The notes below the pieces were generated by a model. The model was given only the letters and a program-made list of their open reading frames with translations. It did not search any database and was not told the origin of the DNA. Positions 52,725 to 61,375 of a DNA stretch of 64,000 bases are shown here, piece after piece. Origin of the DNA: Hymenobacter terrenus (GTDB taxonomy: Bacteria; Bacteroidota; Bacteroidia; Cytophagales; Hymenobacteraceae). Positions within the stretch are counted from its first letter, which is position 1. Each line of letters opens with the position of its first letter. The translations under genes and the position numbers were made by a program. The stretch spans positions 40,088-104,087 of the forward strand of contig NZ_LATM01000018.1 in NCBI RefSeq assembly GCF_000972495.1, written 5' to 3'.

Positions 52725-55700
52725 CTAGCGGCGCACTTCCACCCAGCCTTTCGCCCGGCGGTCGTCGGCATCGCGGAGCAGGTAATAATAAATGCCGTCG
52801 GCCAGGCCGCTGGCGTCCCAGTCGTTGTGGTAGTCGTTGGATTGATACACCCGCTGGCCCCAGCGCGTGTACACTTCCAGCGAGGCCGGGCGGCAGCTGA
52901 AGCGGGGCCGGAACGTTTCGTTGAGGGAGTCGCGGTTGGGCGTGATGATGTTCGGCACGAACACCTCGCCCACCTCCACGGGCGCAAAGCCCGTGAGCAC
53001 CTCGCAACTGCCGTAGCGGGCCGTGAGGCGGATGTTGTAGGTGCCGGGTTCCAGGTAGCGGTGCGTAGGACTGACCTCAGTACTAGTCGGGCTGCCATCG
53101 CCAAAATCCCAGCGGTAGGTGGCATTCGGCGCCAGCAGCACCGGCGTCAGGGGGCAGTCGAACGGCGCCAAGCCGGCGTAGCGCGGCGCGGCGGCGCACA
53201 CGGGCAGGTTTAGGGGCACGTTCTGGGCCGAAGTAGGGGCCAGCACCACCGTGCGGGTGGCGGTGGCCTGGCAGGAGCCCTGGGTCACGGTGTACGTAAG
53301 CGGGAAAACGCCGCCCTGATTGTTGGTATTAGGCGGCGTGAAAAAGCCGCTGGCCGACACGCCCGTGCCGCTCCAGGTGCCGCCGGCCGGCGCGAAACCC
53401 CGCAGCTGGAAGGGCTGCCGCAAATCGGCGCAAAGCGTGGTATCGGGGCCAGGCGTGACGGCGGGCGAGCGGCTCACCACCACTTGCTGGCTATTGCTCC
53501 CGCAGCCCAGCGAGTCGGCAACGGTATAGGTGAGGGTGTGGGTGCCCGCGCCCGCGGTACCGGGGTCGAAACGCCCGCCCGCCACGCCCGGCCCGCTGAA
53601 GGTGCCGCCCGCCGGAGTGGCTGCGAGGGCCACGGCTCCCTGCGTGACGCACTGCGGCGGCACCGGCGCGAAAGCCGGGACCACGGGCGGCGCCACCACG
53701 TAGCGCACCGTGCGGGTGCTCTGGCAAATACCCGTAGCCGCCACCGTGTAGCTGATAATATATTGCCCCGGTCCCACGGCGGCGGGCACGAAGCGGAAGC
53801 CGCCGGCGGGGGCGGCCTGCACGCCCGGCCCGCTCCACGCGCCACCGGTGGGGGTGCCGCCCAGGGCCACGGGGCCGCCATCCACGCACACGAAGCGGCG
53901 GGGGCCGGCATCGGCAATAGTCACTTCGAAGTTCATTTTGAAGGCGCCGTTGTTGCAGTTCATGCTGCCGTTGCGGATGGTGTAGCTGCCCGCGCCCGGC
54001 GGCAGCGGAAAGCCCTGGGTGGCGCCGCAGCTGGCGCACACGGCCTGGTACACAATGCCCCGCTTGTCGAACCGCGAAGTGCCCCCATCAACGTGCTCAG
54101 CCCCGGCGCCCTGCTGCCCGAAGAAAGTAGCGTATTCCAGTCTCGTCATGCCGGCTTCAAACTGGGCTAGGTAAAAATCGCTGCCATCGGTGATGCGCTG
54201 CACGGCGTTGCCGGCAACGGGCAGGCCGGTGGTGCTGCCGCCCAGCCAGTTGCCGCCCAGGTCGTTGTCCTCACCGCCCCAGCCGCTGATGTACACCCGC
54301 TCGCAGTCATCCACCAGAAACGCCGTGGGCACCAGATTAGGGCCGCCGCGGACGCCGGTGCGGTTGCCAAACGCGGTGCTGTACAGGCTGGCCGTCAGGT
54401 TCGGGTTCAGCTTCTGAATAAACAGCGAGCCATTGGCCGTGCCATACCGGCCCGGCGTGATGGGAAATGCCCCCAGAGTTTGCCCATACAAATACGCATT
54501 GCCCGCCGCGTCGAGCTGGAGAAAATGAGCTTGGTCGTAGCCGGCAGTCCCAACGTAGGTGGCGCGCTCCAGCGTGCGGCCATCGGCACTAATTCGGGCC
54601 ACGAAGCCGTCGGCCCGGCCGCCCGGCGCGGTGGGCAGGTAGGCGCCGGCCGTGGTGGCAAAGTTGCCCGATGCCGTGCCGCCGCACGCGTACACCCGTC
54701 CCTGGCTGTCGCGCTGCACCGAGTAAGCCGCATCGGCGAGATTGCCGCCCAGGTAGCGGGCCCACACCACCGCGTTCAGCCCCGGCGACAATTCGCACAC
54801 AAGCGCATCGGGCGCGCCCCCGCCGTTGATGGCATTCACCGCGCCCGGAAAATTGGCAGAGGTGGTGTTGGAGGCAATGTAGACGTTGCCAGCACCATCG
54901 AGCAGCAAGTCGCTACGAAAAGCATCGCCGTAATTAGCCGCGATACTGTTCTGGACCAATATGCCATCGTTGCCGCTCCCACCCAAGTAGGTGCTGGCCA
55001 GCAGCGCGCTGCCGTTGGTGCTGAAGCGGCTCACCACCAGGTCGGAGCCGTTGGGCATCTGGAACTGCTGGGTGCCCGGGTCCACCGCGGTGTTGAAAGG
55101 GTTGAGCCGGGAACCACCCCCGAAACTGCGCTGCAAAGCGCCCGCCGTGGTGGGATAGTTCGAAGATGATGTGCTGCCGAGAACCACCAGCTCATTCTGC
55201 GCATTCACTACCAGGCTGTGCGGGAAGTCGGCGTTGTTGCCGCCCAGGTAGGTGGCCCACACCCGCGCCGCTGGCCCACTCACACTGGTGTTGTACTTAA
55301 TAAGCGCCATGTCGACGACACTGCTAAAGCTGGTGCGGTAGGCGCCGGTGGTAGCCGGAAACGAGCCCCCGGTATCAAACACGATACCACCGGAGTACAT
55401 GTTGCCCGCGTTATCGTAAGTAGCCGTGAAGCCCCAGTTGTCAGCCGTCGAGCCGGTAAGGGTCGAGAACTGCACGGTGGGGTCGATGGTGAGGGCGCGG
55501 CTGCGGTCGTAGCTGCCGAGGGAAAAGGTGAGGGTGCTGCCCGTCAGCACGTAGCGGCAGGCCACGGGCTGGCGCTGGCCGGCGGCATCGGTTTGCCAGG
55601 CTTTGGGGGCCAGCTCGGTGGTGGTGCCCACGCTGGTTTTCACCACGAGGTTGCCGGCCACGTCCAGCGTCAGGCTGGTGGCACCGTCGTAACGCAGGGC

Positions 55701-56255
55701 CACGCGGGCGGGGTTGGCGCGGGGGGCCAGCAGCACGTCGTACTCAAGGTGCTGCTGGGCATTCTCATACAGCGTCAGGCCGATGCCGGGCCACAGCTCT
55801 TCGTAGCGCAGCCGCCGGAACGCGCCCACGTGGCTGGCCCAACGGCGGGCGTCGCTGCCCACGAAATAGTTGTATTCCCCAGTGGTAGGTGTTTCTGCCG
55901 TGAGGCGCACACGGGGGCTGGCTTTTTCGAAATGTACCGTGTAAGCATGGGCCGCAATGTCCGCAGGAGTACCCGTAGGCGCGGTTTTGGTGGCCGCCCC
56001 GGCATGGTGGTGGCTTAGTATGGCCGGGTCCAGAAAGGTGTAGGTCAGGGCGTCGGGCTGCACGAAGAGGCGGCCGGCGGGCAGCGCGGCTTCATAGCGC
56101 ACGCGGCCTTCCCACTGGCCTTTGTTCTGAATAAATTCCAGACTGGGAGTGTCTGGTCTTTCAGGCGCCGCATGCGCGGGCGGTGCCAGGGATAAGCTAA
56201 GTAAGGGCAGCAACGCCAAAACAGGTCGGCAGATAGCGCGGAAAAGTTGGGCCAT
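52725..56255 (-). CDS. T9SS type B secreted giant with SBBP-like repeats (paralogue 2)
   Basis: A 1176-residue paralogue of the protein at 47527-51123 with the same domain order: signal peptide (MAQLFRAICRPVLALLPLLS), DUF7948-like domain (LEFIQNKGQWEGRVRYEAAL, NYFVGSDARRWASHVGAFRR), SBBP-type repeats (VWATYLGGNNADFPHSLVVN), Ig/PKD-like modules and the type B sorting domain (VPNIITPNRDSLNETFRPRF, YYLLRDADDRRAKGWVEVRR). The N-terminal and propeller parts are clearly more similar to paralogue 1 than the Ig modules. Both are on the minus strand about 1.6 kb apart, consistent with tandem duplication. The ATG at 56255 gives the signal peptide directly. Confidence 0.93.
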   Translation of the reverse strand: MAQLFRAICRPVLALLPLLSLSLAPPAHAAPERPDTPSLEFIQNKGQWEGRVRYEAALPAGRLFVQPDALTYTFLDPAILSHHHAGAATKTAPTGTPADIAAHAYTVHFEKASPRVRLTAETPTTGEYNYFVGSDARRWASHVGAFRRLRYEELWPGIGLTLYENAQQHLEYDVLLAPRANPARVALRYDGATSLTLDVAGNLVVKTSVGTTTELAPKAWQTDAAGQRQPVACRYVLTGSTLTFSLGSYDRSRALTIDPTVQFSTLTGSTADNWGFTATYDNAGNMYSGGIVFDTGGSFPATTGAYRTSFSSVVDMALIKYNTSVSGPAARVWATYLGGNNADFPHSLVVNAQNELVVLGSTSSSNYPTTAGALQRSFGGGSRLNPFNTAVDPGTQQFQMPNGSDLVVSRFSTNGSALLASTYLGGSGNDGILVQNSIAANYGDAFRSDLLLDGAGNVYIASNTTSANFPGAVNAINGGGAPDALVCELSPGLNAVVWARYLGGNLADAAYSVQRDSQGRVYACGGTASGNFATTAGAYLPTAPGGRADGFVARISADGRTLERATYVGTAGYDQAHFLQLDAAGNAYLYGQTLGAFPITPGRYGTANGSLFIQKLNPNLTASLYSTAFGNRTGVRGGPNLVPTAFLVDDCERVYISGWGGEDNDLGGNWLGGSTTGLPVAGNAVQRITDGSDFYLAQFEAGMTRLEYATFFGQQGAGAEHVDGGTSRFDKRGIVYQAVCASCGATQGFPLPPGAGSYTIRNGSMNCNNGAFKMNFEVTIADAGPRRFVCVDGGPVALGGTPTGGAWSGPGVQAAPAGGFRFVPAAVGPGQYIISYTVAATGICQSTRTVRYVVAPPVVPAFAPVPPQCVTQGAVALAATPAGGTFSGPGVAGGRFDPGTAGAGTHTLTYTVADSLGCGSNSQQVVVSRSPAVTPGPDTTLCADLRQPFQLRGFAPAGGTWSGTGVSASGFFTPPNTNNQGGVFPLTYTVTQGSCQATATRTVVLAPTSAQNVPLNLPVCAAAPRYAGLAPFDCPLTPVLLAPNATYRWDFGDGSPTSTEVSPTHRYLEPGTYNIRLTARYGSCEVLTGFAPVEVGEVFVPNIITPNRDSLNETFRPRFSCRPASLEVYTRWGQRVYQSNDYHNDWDASGLADGIYYYLLRDADDRRAKGWVEVRR

Positions 56256-56514
56256 ATCAATGCCAAAGGCACAAATGAGTGAAATCAATCAGGCAGGCGG
56301 GGCCCGGTAGGCACGCCGATGTCCGATGGACGCAGGCAGGAACGGTCGCGGCGCAAAATTCGTGCGAGCCTATGCCAGGTGAACCTTGCCGATTTCATCA
56401 AAGATTGGCTACATCGGCAATGCTTGAGTCGCGAGTTGCTCAAGAATTGGGGTTGTCCTGCCAAAGGGTAAAGATAATTCAACCGTCAGGTCGGCCGGCT
56501 TCCGCCCGTGCCGT

Positions 56515-56522
56515 TACCTTTG
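56515..56522 (+). promoter_or_regulatory. -7 promoter element of the EEP-fold protein gene
   Basis: TACCTTTG matches TAnnTTTG and lies 20 bp before a GTG at 56543, which it helps to choose as the start. Confidence 0.55.
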
Positions 56523-56542
56523 CCGGCTCTGTTGTCTGTGTC

Positions 56543-57724
56543 GTGCGCCGCTCGTTTGCTTTCAAAATTACCGTACTCACCCTCATCTGGCTGTTGCTGG
56601 CCATTGCCTGCGCGCAGGTGCCGGCAGGGGCGTTTTGGCCAGTCCTGTTTGGGGCTCTTACCACGCCGGTAGCCTTGGTGGCCACGGCCTTATTGGCGCT
56701 GTACTGGCTGCGGCGCAATTGGCGGGTGGCCCTCCTGCCGCTGCTGGCCCTGGCCCTGACGTGGCCCCACGTGCAGCGTGGCTTCGCCCTGCACATTCCG
56801 CCTGCTGCTCTTGAAGAAGCAAGCACGAGCGAAGAATCGGGAGCAAGCGCAATACCTCGTTCTTCATTCTTCACGCCGCATCCCAAAGAAGTAAGCTTTC
56901 TTTCAGCCAACGTGCGCATCTTCAACGTATACGCGCAGCTACGGGACCCCGACTTTGCTTCTTCCAAAGGCTTTATCCGCTGGCTGGCCCAGAGCCCGGC
57001 CGACGTCCTCTGCCTCCAGGAATACTATAACGAGCCGGGCGGCTCGAAAGAAGACGGCGGTGTATTCCGGACTGAGCACTACCTGGGCCGTGCCAGTGGC
57101 CGCCACGCCTTCGTTTCAACCAGCCTCACTAATGGTATTGGGGCCGAGTTTGGCATGGCCATTTTCTCGCGCTTTGTTATTGTCCGGCGCGGTACCATTC
57201 CCTTCAACCGGCTCTCGCAAAACCATGCCATGTGGGCCGACCTTGCCCGCCCCGCCACCCGCACTGGCGGCCCGGCCGATACCATCCGCGTCTTCAACGT
57301 GCATCTGCAAAGCATGAGCATGGCCGATGCCGACATTGCCGCCGCCACCCAGAGCCGCACCGGCCTGCGTCAAAAAGCCCCCAATCTGCTGCGCCGCTTC
57401 CGTAACGGCGCCGTGGCCCGCGCCACCCAAATTGATACCGTGCTGGCCCATGTGCGCCGCTCGCCCTACCCCGTGCTGCTCGCCGGCGACCTCAACGACC
57501 TGCCCTATTCCTACGTCTACGACCAACTGGCCGACCGCCTCCAGAACGCCTGGGCCACCGTGGGCCTGGGCATCGGGGCCACTTACAATGGCCGCCTGCC
57601 CGGCCTGCGCATCGACCAGCAGTTTGCCAGCCCGCAGTGGCAGGTGCTGGGTTGTCGGGTGCATCGCGAAATCCGCTGGAGCGACCATTTTCCAGTGGAA
57701 GGATTGTATGAGTTGCACCGTTGA
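56543..57724 (+). CDS. Endonuclease/exonuclease/phosphatase family membrane protein
   Basis: A 393-residue protein if started at GTG 56543 (VRRSFAFKITVLTLIWLLLA). Two or three N-terminal hydrophobic helices (to about residue 85) anchor an EEP-fold catalytic domain with SANVRIFN, the metal-binding Glu in LCLQEYYNEPG, FNVHLQSMSM, AGDLNDLPYSYVYDQ, RIDQQFASPQW and WSDHFPVEG. Such enzymes hydrolyse phosphodiesters of nucleic acids or lipids; the membrane anchor puts the active site outside the cytoplasm. A much longer open frame begins at 56279, but its first 88 codons lack family features and lie before the promoter. Confidence 0.85.
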   Translation: MRRSFAFKITVLTLIWLLLAIACAQVPAGAFWPVLFGALTTPVALVATALLALYWLRRNWRVALLPLLALALTWPHVQRGFALHIPPAALEEASTSEESGASAIPRSSFFTPHPKEVSFLSANVRIFNVYAQLRDPDFASSKGFIRWLAQSPADVLCLQEYYNEPGGSKEDGGVFRTEHYLGRASGRHAFVSTSLTNGIGAEFGMAIFSRFVIVRRGTIPFNRLSQNHAMWADLARPATRTGGPADTIRVFNVHLQSMSMADADIAAATQSRTGLRQKAPNLLRRFRNGAVARATQIDTVLAHVRRSPYPVLLAGDLNDLPYSYVYDQLADRLQNAWATVGLGIGATYNGRLPGLRIDQQFASPQWQVLGCRVHREIRWSDHFPVEGLYELHR

Positions 57725-57728
57725 ACAA

Positions 57729-57900
57729 CCAGCGTCCCCTCCTTGCCAGGGAGGGGACGCTGGCGCGAAGCACTAGCCGGGATGGTTGAGTCGTTGAATG
57801 ATGGCTGAACGTTGCAGTAATCATCGTTCGGATGTCGTTCAACGGCTCAACCACCCCAGCCGGCGCTGCGCGCCGGCGTCCCCTCCTTGGTAAGGAGGGG
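57729..57900. repeat. 170-bp nested palindrome before cysS
   Basis: Two outer copies of a cgtcccctccttgN(3-5)aaggagggga-type hairpin (57732-57758 and 57877-57901) flank inverted arms: agccgggatggttgagtcgtt at about 57776 pairs with aacggctcaaccaccccagcc at about 57841, and tgaatgatg... pairs with its partner further inside. The whole could fold into one extended cruciform. It ends about 20 bp before the cysS promoter element. Confidence 0.75.
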
Positions 57901-57921
57901 AGTTATCGTTTTCTCCCCCGT

Positions 57922-57929
57922 TACCTTTG
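57922..57929 (+). promoter_or_regulatory. -7 promoter element of cysS, at the start codon
   Basis: TACCTTTG lies only 4 bp before the ATG at 57934, so transcription would begin at or near the start codon and the mRNA would be leaderless or almost so. Confidence 0.55.
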
Positions 57930-57933
57930 TGCT

Positions 57934-59439
57934 ATGCCCCTCTCGCTCTACAATACGCTTACCCGCAAGAAAGAAGAATTTCAGCCGTTGCACCCGCCCC
58001 AGGTAGGTGTGTATCTGTGCGGCCCCACCGTGTACAGCGAAGCCCACCTCGGCAATGCCCGGGGGCCGGTGGTGTTCGACGTGCTAACGCGCTACCTGCG
58101 CTACCGCGAATACCGGGTGCGCTACGTGCGCAACATCACCGACGTGGGGCACCTCGAAAGTGACGCCGACACTGGTGAGGACAAAATGGCCAAAGCCGCC
58201 CGTGCGGCCCGCGTCGAGCCCATGCAGGTGGCCCAGGACTTCACCAATCGCTACCGCCAGCACATGCTGGCCCTCGGCTGCCTGCCGCCCGACATCGAGC
58301 CCCAGGCCAGCGGCCACATCATCGAGCAGATTCAGATGATTGAGGAAATCATCAGCAACGGCCTGGCCTACGAGGTCAACGGCTCGGTATATTTCGACGT
58401 GCCCCACTACAACGACGAGCAGCAGCGCTACGGCAAGCTCTCGAACCGCAGCATTGAGGACCAGCTAGCCGGCACCCGCGCCAACCTTGAAGGCCAGAGC
58501 GAAAAGCGCAGCCCCCTAGATTTTGCCCTCTGGAAAAAGGCTTCGCCCGAGCACATCATGCGCTGGCCCTCGCCCTTTGGCGAAGCTCCCGGTGAGGGCT
58601 TCCCTGGCTGGCACCTCGAGTGCTCTGCCATGAGCCGCAAGTACCTGGGGGTGCTGTCCGACATTCACGGCGGTGGACTCGACCTTATGTTTCCGCACCA
58701 CGAGTGCGAAATTGCGCAAAGCCAGGGCAGCCACGCCCACACCGACGAAGCACGCTTCTGGATGCACCACAACCTGATAACGGTGAACGGCACCAAGATG
58801 AGCAAGAGCCTCGGCAACTTCATTCTGCTCGGCGACTTGTTCCGGGGGCCTACCGGCGGCCTCGCGCAGGGCTACTCACCCATGGTGGTGCGTTTCTTCC
58901 TGCTGCAAGCCCACTACCGCTCACCCGTCGACGTAACCGATGATGCCCTGCGGGCTGCCGGCAAGGGCTACCGTAAGCTGATGAACGGCCTGCGTCTGCT
59001 CGACAAGCTGGTGGCTAGTGCCGGGGAAGCCGCTGGCAGCCCCACCGCCGCCGACCAACTGCTGGCCCTGGCTGATAAGCCCGCCAGCTTTCTCGACGAT
59101 GACCTGAATACGCCCCGCGCCCTGGCCGCGCTCTTCGATTTGCTCAAGCGCTTCAATACCCTGGCCACGACTCCTGCCGCCCTGGCCGAAGTAGGGGCCG
59201 CGGCGCTGACTGCCGCCGCGGCCAGCTACCGCACCATGGTGCAGGATGTGCTAGGCCTGCAGGATGAGCCCCGCGCCAACGCTGAGCAATTGTTGAACCT
59301 CACCCTCAGTTTCTATTCCGAAGCTAAAGCCGACAAAGCCTACGACAAAGTTGACCTCATTCGCGCCGCCCTCAAGGACCAGGGTATTGTGATAAAAGAC
59401 ACCAAAGCCGGCGTAGAGTGGGCCTACAGCGAGGAGTAA
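57934..59439 (+). CDS. cysS: Cysteinyl-tRNA synthetase
   Basis: Class I aminoacyl-tRNA synthetase charging tRNA(Cys). The 501-residue protein opens MPLSLYNTLTRKKEEFQPLH with the zinc and HIGH-like region VYLCGPTVYSEAHLGNAR; other zinc ligands are in GWHLECSAM and FPHHECEIAQ, and the KMSKS loop reads GTKMSKSLGNFI. Only the C-terminal helical domain varies in the family. ATG at 57934 is chosen over an upstream in-frame start because family similarity begins there and a promoter element lies just before it. Confidence 0.98.
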   Translation: MPLSLYNTLTRKKEEFQPLHPPQVGVYLCGPTVYSEAHLGNARGPVVFDVLTRYLRYREYRVRYVRNITDVGHLESDADTGEDKMAKAARAARVEPMQVAQDFTNRYRQHMLALGCLPPDIEPQASGHIIEQIQMIEEIISNGLAYEVNGSVYFDVPHYNDEQQRYGKLSNRSIEDQLAGTRANLEGQSEKRSPLDFALWKKASPEHIMRWPSPFGEAPGEGFPGWHLECSAMSRKYLGVLSDIHGGGLDLMFPHHECEIAQSQGSHAHTDEARFWMHHNLITVNGTKMSKSLGNFILLGDLFRGPTGGLAQGYSPMVVRFFLLQAHYRSPVDVTDDALRAAGKGYRKLMNGLRLLDKLVASAGEAAGSPTAADQLLALADKPASFLDDDLNTPRALAALFDLLKRFNTLATTPAALAEVGAAALTAAAASYRTMVQDVLGLQDEPRANAEQLLNLTLSFYSEAKADKAYDKVDLIRAALKDQGIVIKDTKAGVEWAYSEE

Positions 59440-59445
59440 GGTGTA

Positions 59446-59548
59446 GCGCGAAGCTCCAGCTTTGCGTCCCGTTGGTGCCGCTACAATGCAATGCTTTTAG
59501 CTGTGCCAACGTTCTGTTCAATGACGCACGAAGCTGGAGCTTCGCGCC
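59446..59548. repeat. Palindromic element with GCGAAGC core
   Basis: gcgcgaagctccagctttgcgt (59446-59467) and acgcacgaagctggagcttcgcgc (59524-59547) are near-complementary arms about 55 bp apart. Both share the gcgaagc/gcttcgc core found in the 42-bp array at 5559-5677. It ends 13 bp before the following ATG. Confidence 0.75.
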
Positions 59549-59560
59549 ACTGGTTCTCGC

Positions 59561-60580
59561 ATGAAACTTCGTTTTCCTTTTGCCGCGCTAGTCGGTCTCC
59601 TCGTCCTCACCGGCTGCCCGGATAAAAAGCGGGCTGAAAATGCCGAAACCAGCACCCCGGCCGCACCTAAGCTGCCCAAGGCCCCGGTTTTTAATGCCGA
59701 CTCGGCCTACGCCTTCACGGCCAAGCAGGTGGCCTTCGGCCCCCGCGTGCCCAACTCCAAGGCCCACGTTGCCTGCGGCAACTGGATGGTGGCCAAGCTC
59801 AAAGGCTACGGTCTGAAAGTGGTGGAGCAGCCGTTTGAGGCCATGACCTTCGACGGAACCAACATCCACGCCCGTAACATCATTGCCCAATACCAGCCTC
59901 AGGCCGCCCGCCGCGTGGCCATCTTCGGCCACTGGGATACCCGCCCTTTCGCCGACAATGACAAGGTGAAAAAAAATGCCCCCATGGATGGCGCCTCCGA
60001 CGGGGCCAGCGCGGTGGCCGTAGCCTTGGAAATGGCCCGCGTGCTCAGCCAGCAGCCCGATAGCCTGGCCCCCAATGTGGGCGTCGACTTCATCTTTTTC
60101 GACGCCGAGGATTGGGGCCACGACGAAACAACCCAGGCGGACCTCAAAAACCAGCTCGCCGGCAGCAGCACCGATTCGTGGTGTCTGGGCTCGCAATATT
60201 GGACCACCCACCTGCTGCCCGCCAACTACAAGCCTGAATACGGCGTGCTGCTTGACATGGTGGGTGCCAAAGGCGGCGTCTTCACCCGCGAAGAAACATC
60301 GCGCAATTACGCCCGCGGCCCGCTCGATAAAATCTGGAACACCGCTGCCCAACTCGGCTACTCCGATTTCTTCCGTTTCCAAGATACCGGCGGCATTACC
60401 GATGACCACGTGTATACGAACAAGGCCGGCATTCCGACGCTGGATATCTACCACTATAATAACAGCTCCGATATCTTCCCCGCCTACCACCACGCTACCA
60501 CCGACAACATGAGCATCATCGACCGCAAGACCCTGAAGGCGGTGGGACAGACCGTATTGCAGACGCTGTATATAGACTAA
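59561..60580 (+). CDS. M28 family peptidase, glutaminyl-peptide cyclotransferase-like lipoprotein
   Basis: A 339-residue lipoprotein: the signal peptide ends in the lipobox LTGC (Cys near residue 19), then an Ala/Pro/Thr linker. The M28 catalytic domain shows FGHWDTRPFAD, GASDGASAVAVALEMAR, FFDAEDWG, LLDMVGAKGG and the late His in GITDDHVYTNKAG. The pattern is closest to bacterial and animal glutaminyl cyclases in M28, which convert N-terminal Gln to pyroglutamate, but an aminopeptidase is possible. Lipidation puts it in the envelope; pyroglutamate formation is known to affect proteins exported by Bacteroidota. Confidence 0.88.
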   Translation: MKLRFPFAALVGLLVLTGCPDKKRAENAETSTPAAPKLPKAPVFNADSAYAFTAKQVAFGPRVPNSKAHVACGNWMVAKLKGYGLKVVEQPFEAMTFDGTNIHARNIIAQYQPQAARRVAIFGHWDTRPFADNDKVKKNAPMDGASDGASAVAVALEMARVLSQQPDSLAPNVGVDFIFFDAEDWGHDETTQADLKNQLAGSSTDSWCLGSQYWTTHLLPANYKPEYGVLLDMVGAKGGVFTREETSRNYARGPLDKIWNTAAQLGYSDFFRFQDTGGITDDHVYTNKAGIPTLDIYHYNNSSDIFPAYHHATTDNMSIIDRKTLKAVGQTVLQTLYID

Positions 60581-60871
60581 CGGTCGGTTTCAAGAATAGT
60601 AGAAGCGCATAGTATGCTGGTAGAAGCTTTTCTACCGCGTAAGCGGTTAGTTGCTATTACACATAAAAGTACTTTCGCCTTGTCCGCATTACTTCTTAAG
60701 TAATTGTTATCATTTTTCGGATACGCCTGAGCTATCAGGGAACAGCGTCGCTCTGTTACTGGTAAGGCGTTGAAGCCAACCATGGGACAGTTGCAAGTCG
60801 GAGAATAGGCTTCTGTTGCGAGTAAGTTGAGCTCTATTACTAGCCCAATAGTTCATTCTACAAACTATTCG
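60581..60871. other. Intergenic region before the TssD pseudogene
   Basis: No gene. Small hairpins (gtagaagcttttctac) and a TACTTTCG at about 60670 that could be a weak -7 element. Confidence 0.4.
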
Positions 60872-61368
60872 ATGGCATCTTCCTACGCTGAGCTTCATCT
60901 GGAGGGGTTCGCCTTCCCAGTGCTGCGCTGCAGCTACTGCTTCCACCAAGTCACCGACGAGCGCGGCCGAGCCATGGCCAAAGTGCGGCACGAGCCCCTG
61001 CATTTGCACCTGAATGTGCCCGACGCCGGCAGTGAGTTGCTGCTAAACTGGGCCATAACCCCATTCAAGGCTTTGGCTGGTCGATTATTTTCTACAGTGA
61101 CCAGCAGGTGCGCCTGCCGCAGGTGAGCATCAGTTTCGCCGCCGGACAGTGCGTGGGCTATAACGAAGCCTTTGATGACGGCAATACGGAGACCGGCGCC
61201 TATACCTGCACCTTGGCCATCACGGCTCCAGCGTTTGAGCTGCATGCGGGTGGTAGGCCGGCGACAGCGATAGCCGTCGCCGCGCTACAGAGTCTCAACC
61301 CAGCAACGCCCGCTCCTATGCTCGGGCTAACGAGCGCACCAGAGAATCTCTCCTGCTTGGCTCGATGA
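60872..61368 (+). pseudogene. tssD: Hcp-like tube protein TssD of Bacteroidota type VI secretion, frameshifted
   Basis: The first frame reads MASSYAELHLEGFAFPVLRC, then SYCFHQVTDERGRAMAKVRH and NVPDAGSELLLNWAITPFK, as in TssD, the Hcp-type tube subunit of the Bacteroidota T6SS. From about 61069 the match continues only in the frame shifted by one base: GFGWSIIFYSDQQV and CVGYNEAFDDGNTETGAYTC. One missing base near 61064-61072 (ttcaagg) explains this. The first frame ends at 61126 after 84 codons. It is an orphan: no other T6SS gene is in the window. A decayed IS481 element begins right after it. A sequencing error cannot be excluded. Confidence 0.8.
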
Positions 61369-61375
61369 TCTAGCA

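Noticed and set aside
56279..56542. N-terminal extension of the EEP-fold protein to 56279
   Set aside because: The 88 extra residues have no family counterpart, overlap the start region of the divergent gene and precede a promoter element that fits a start at 56543.
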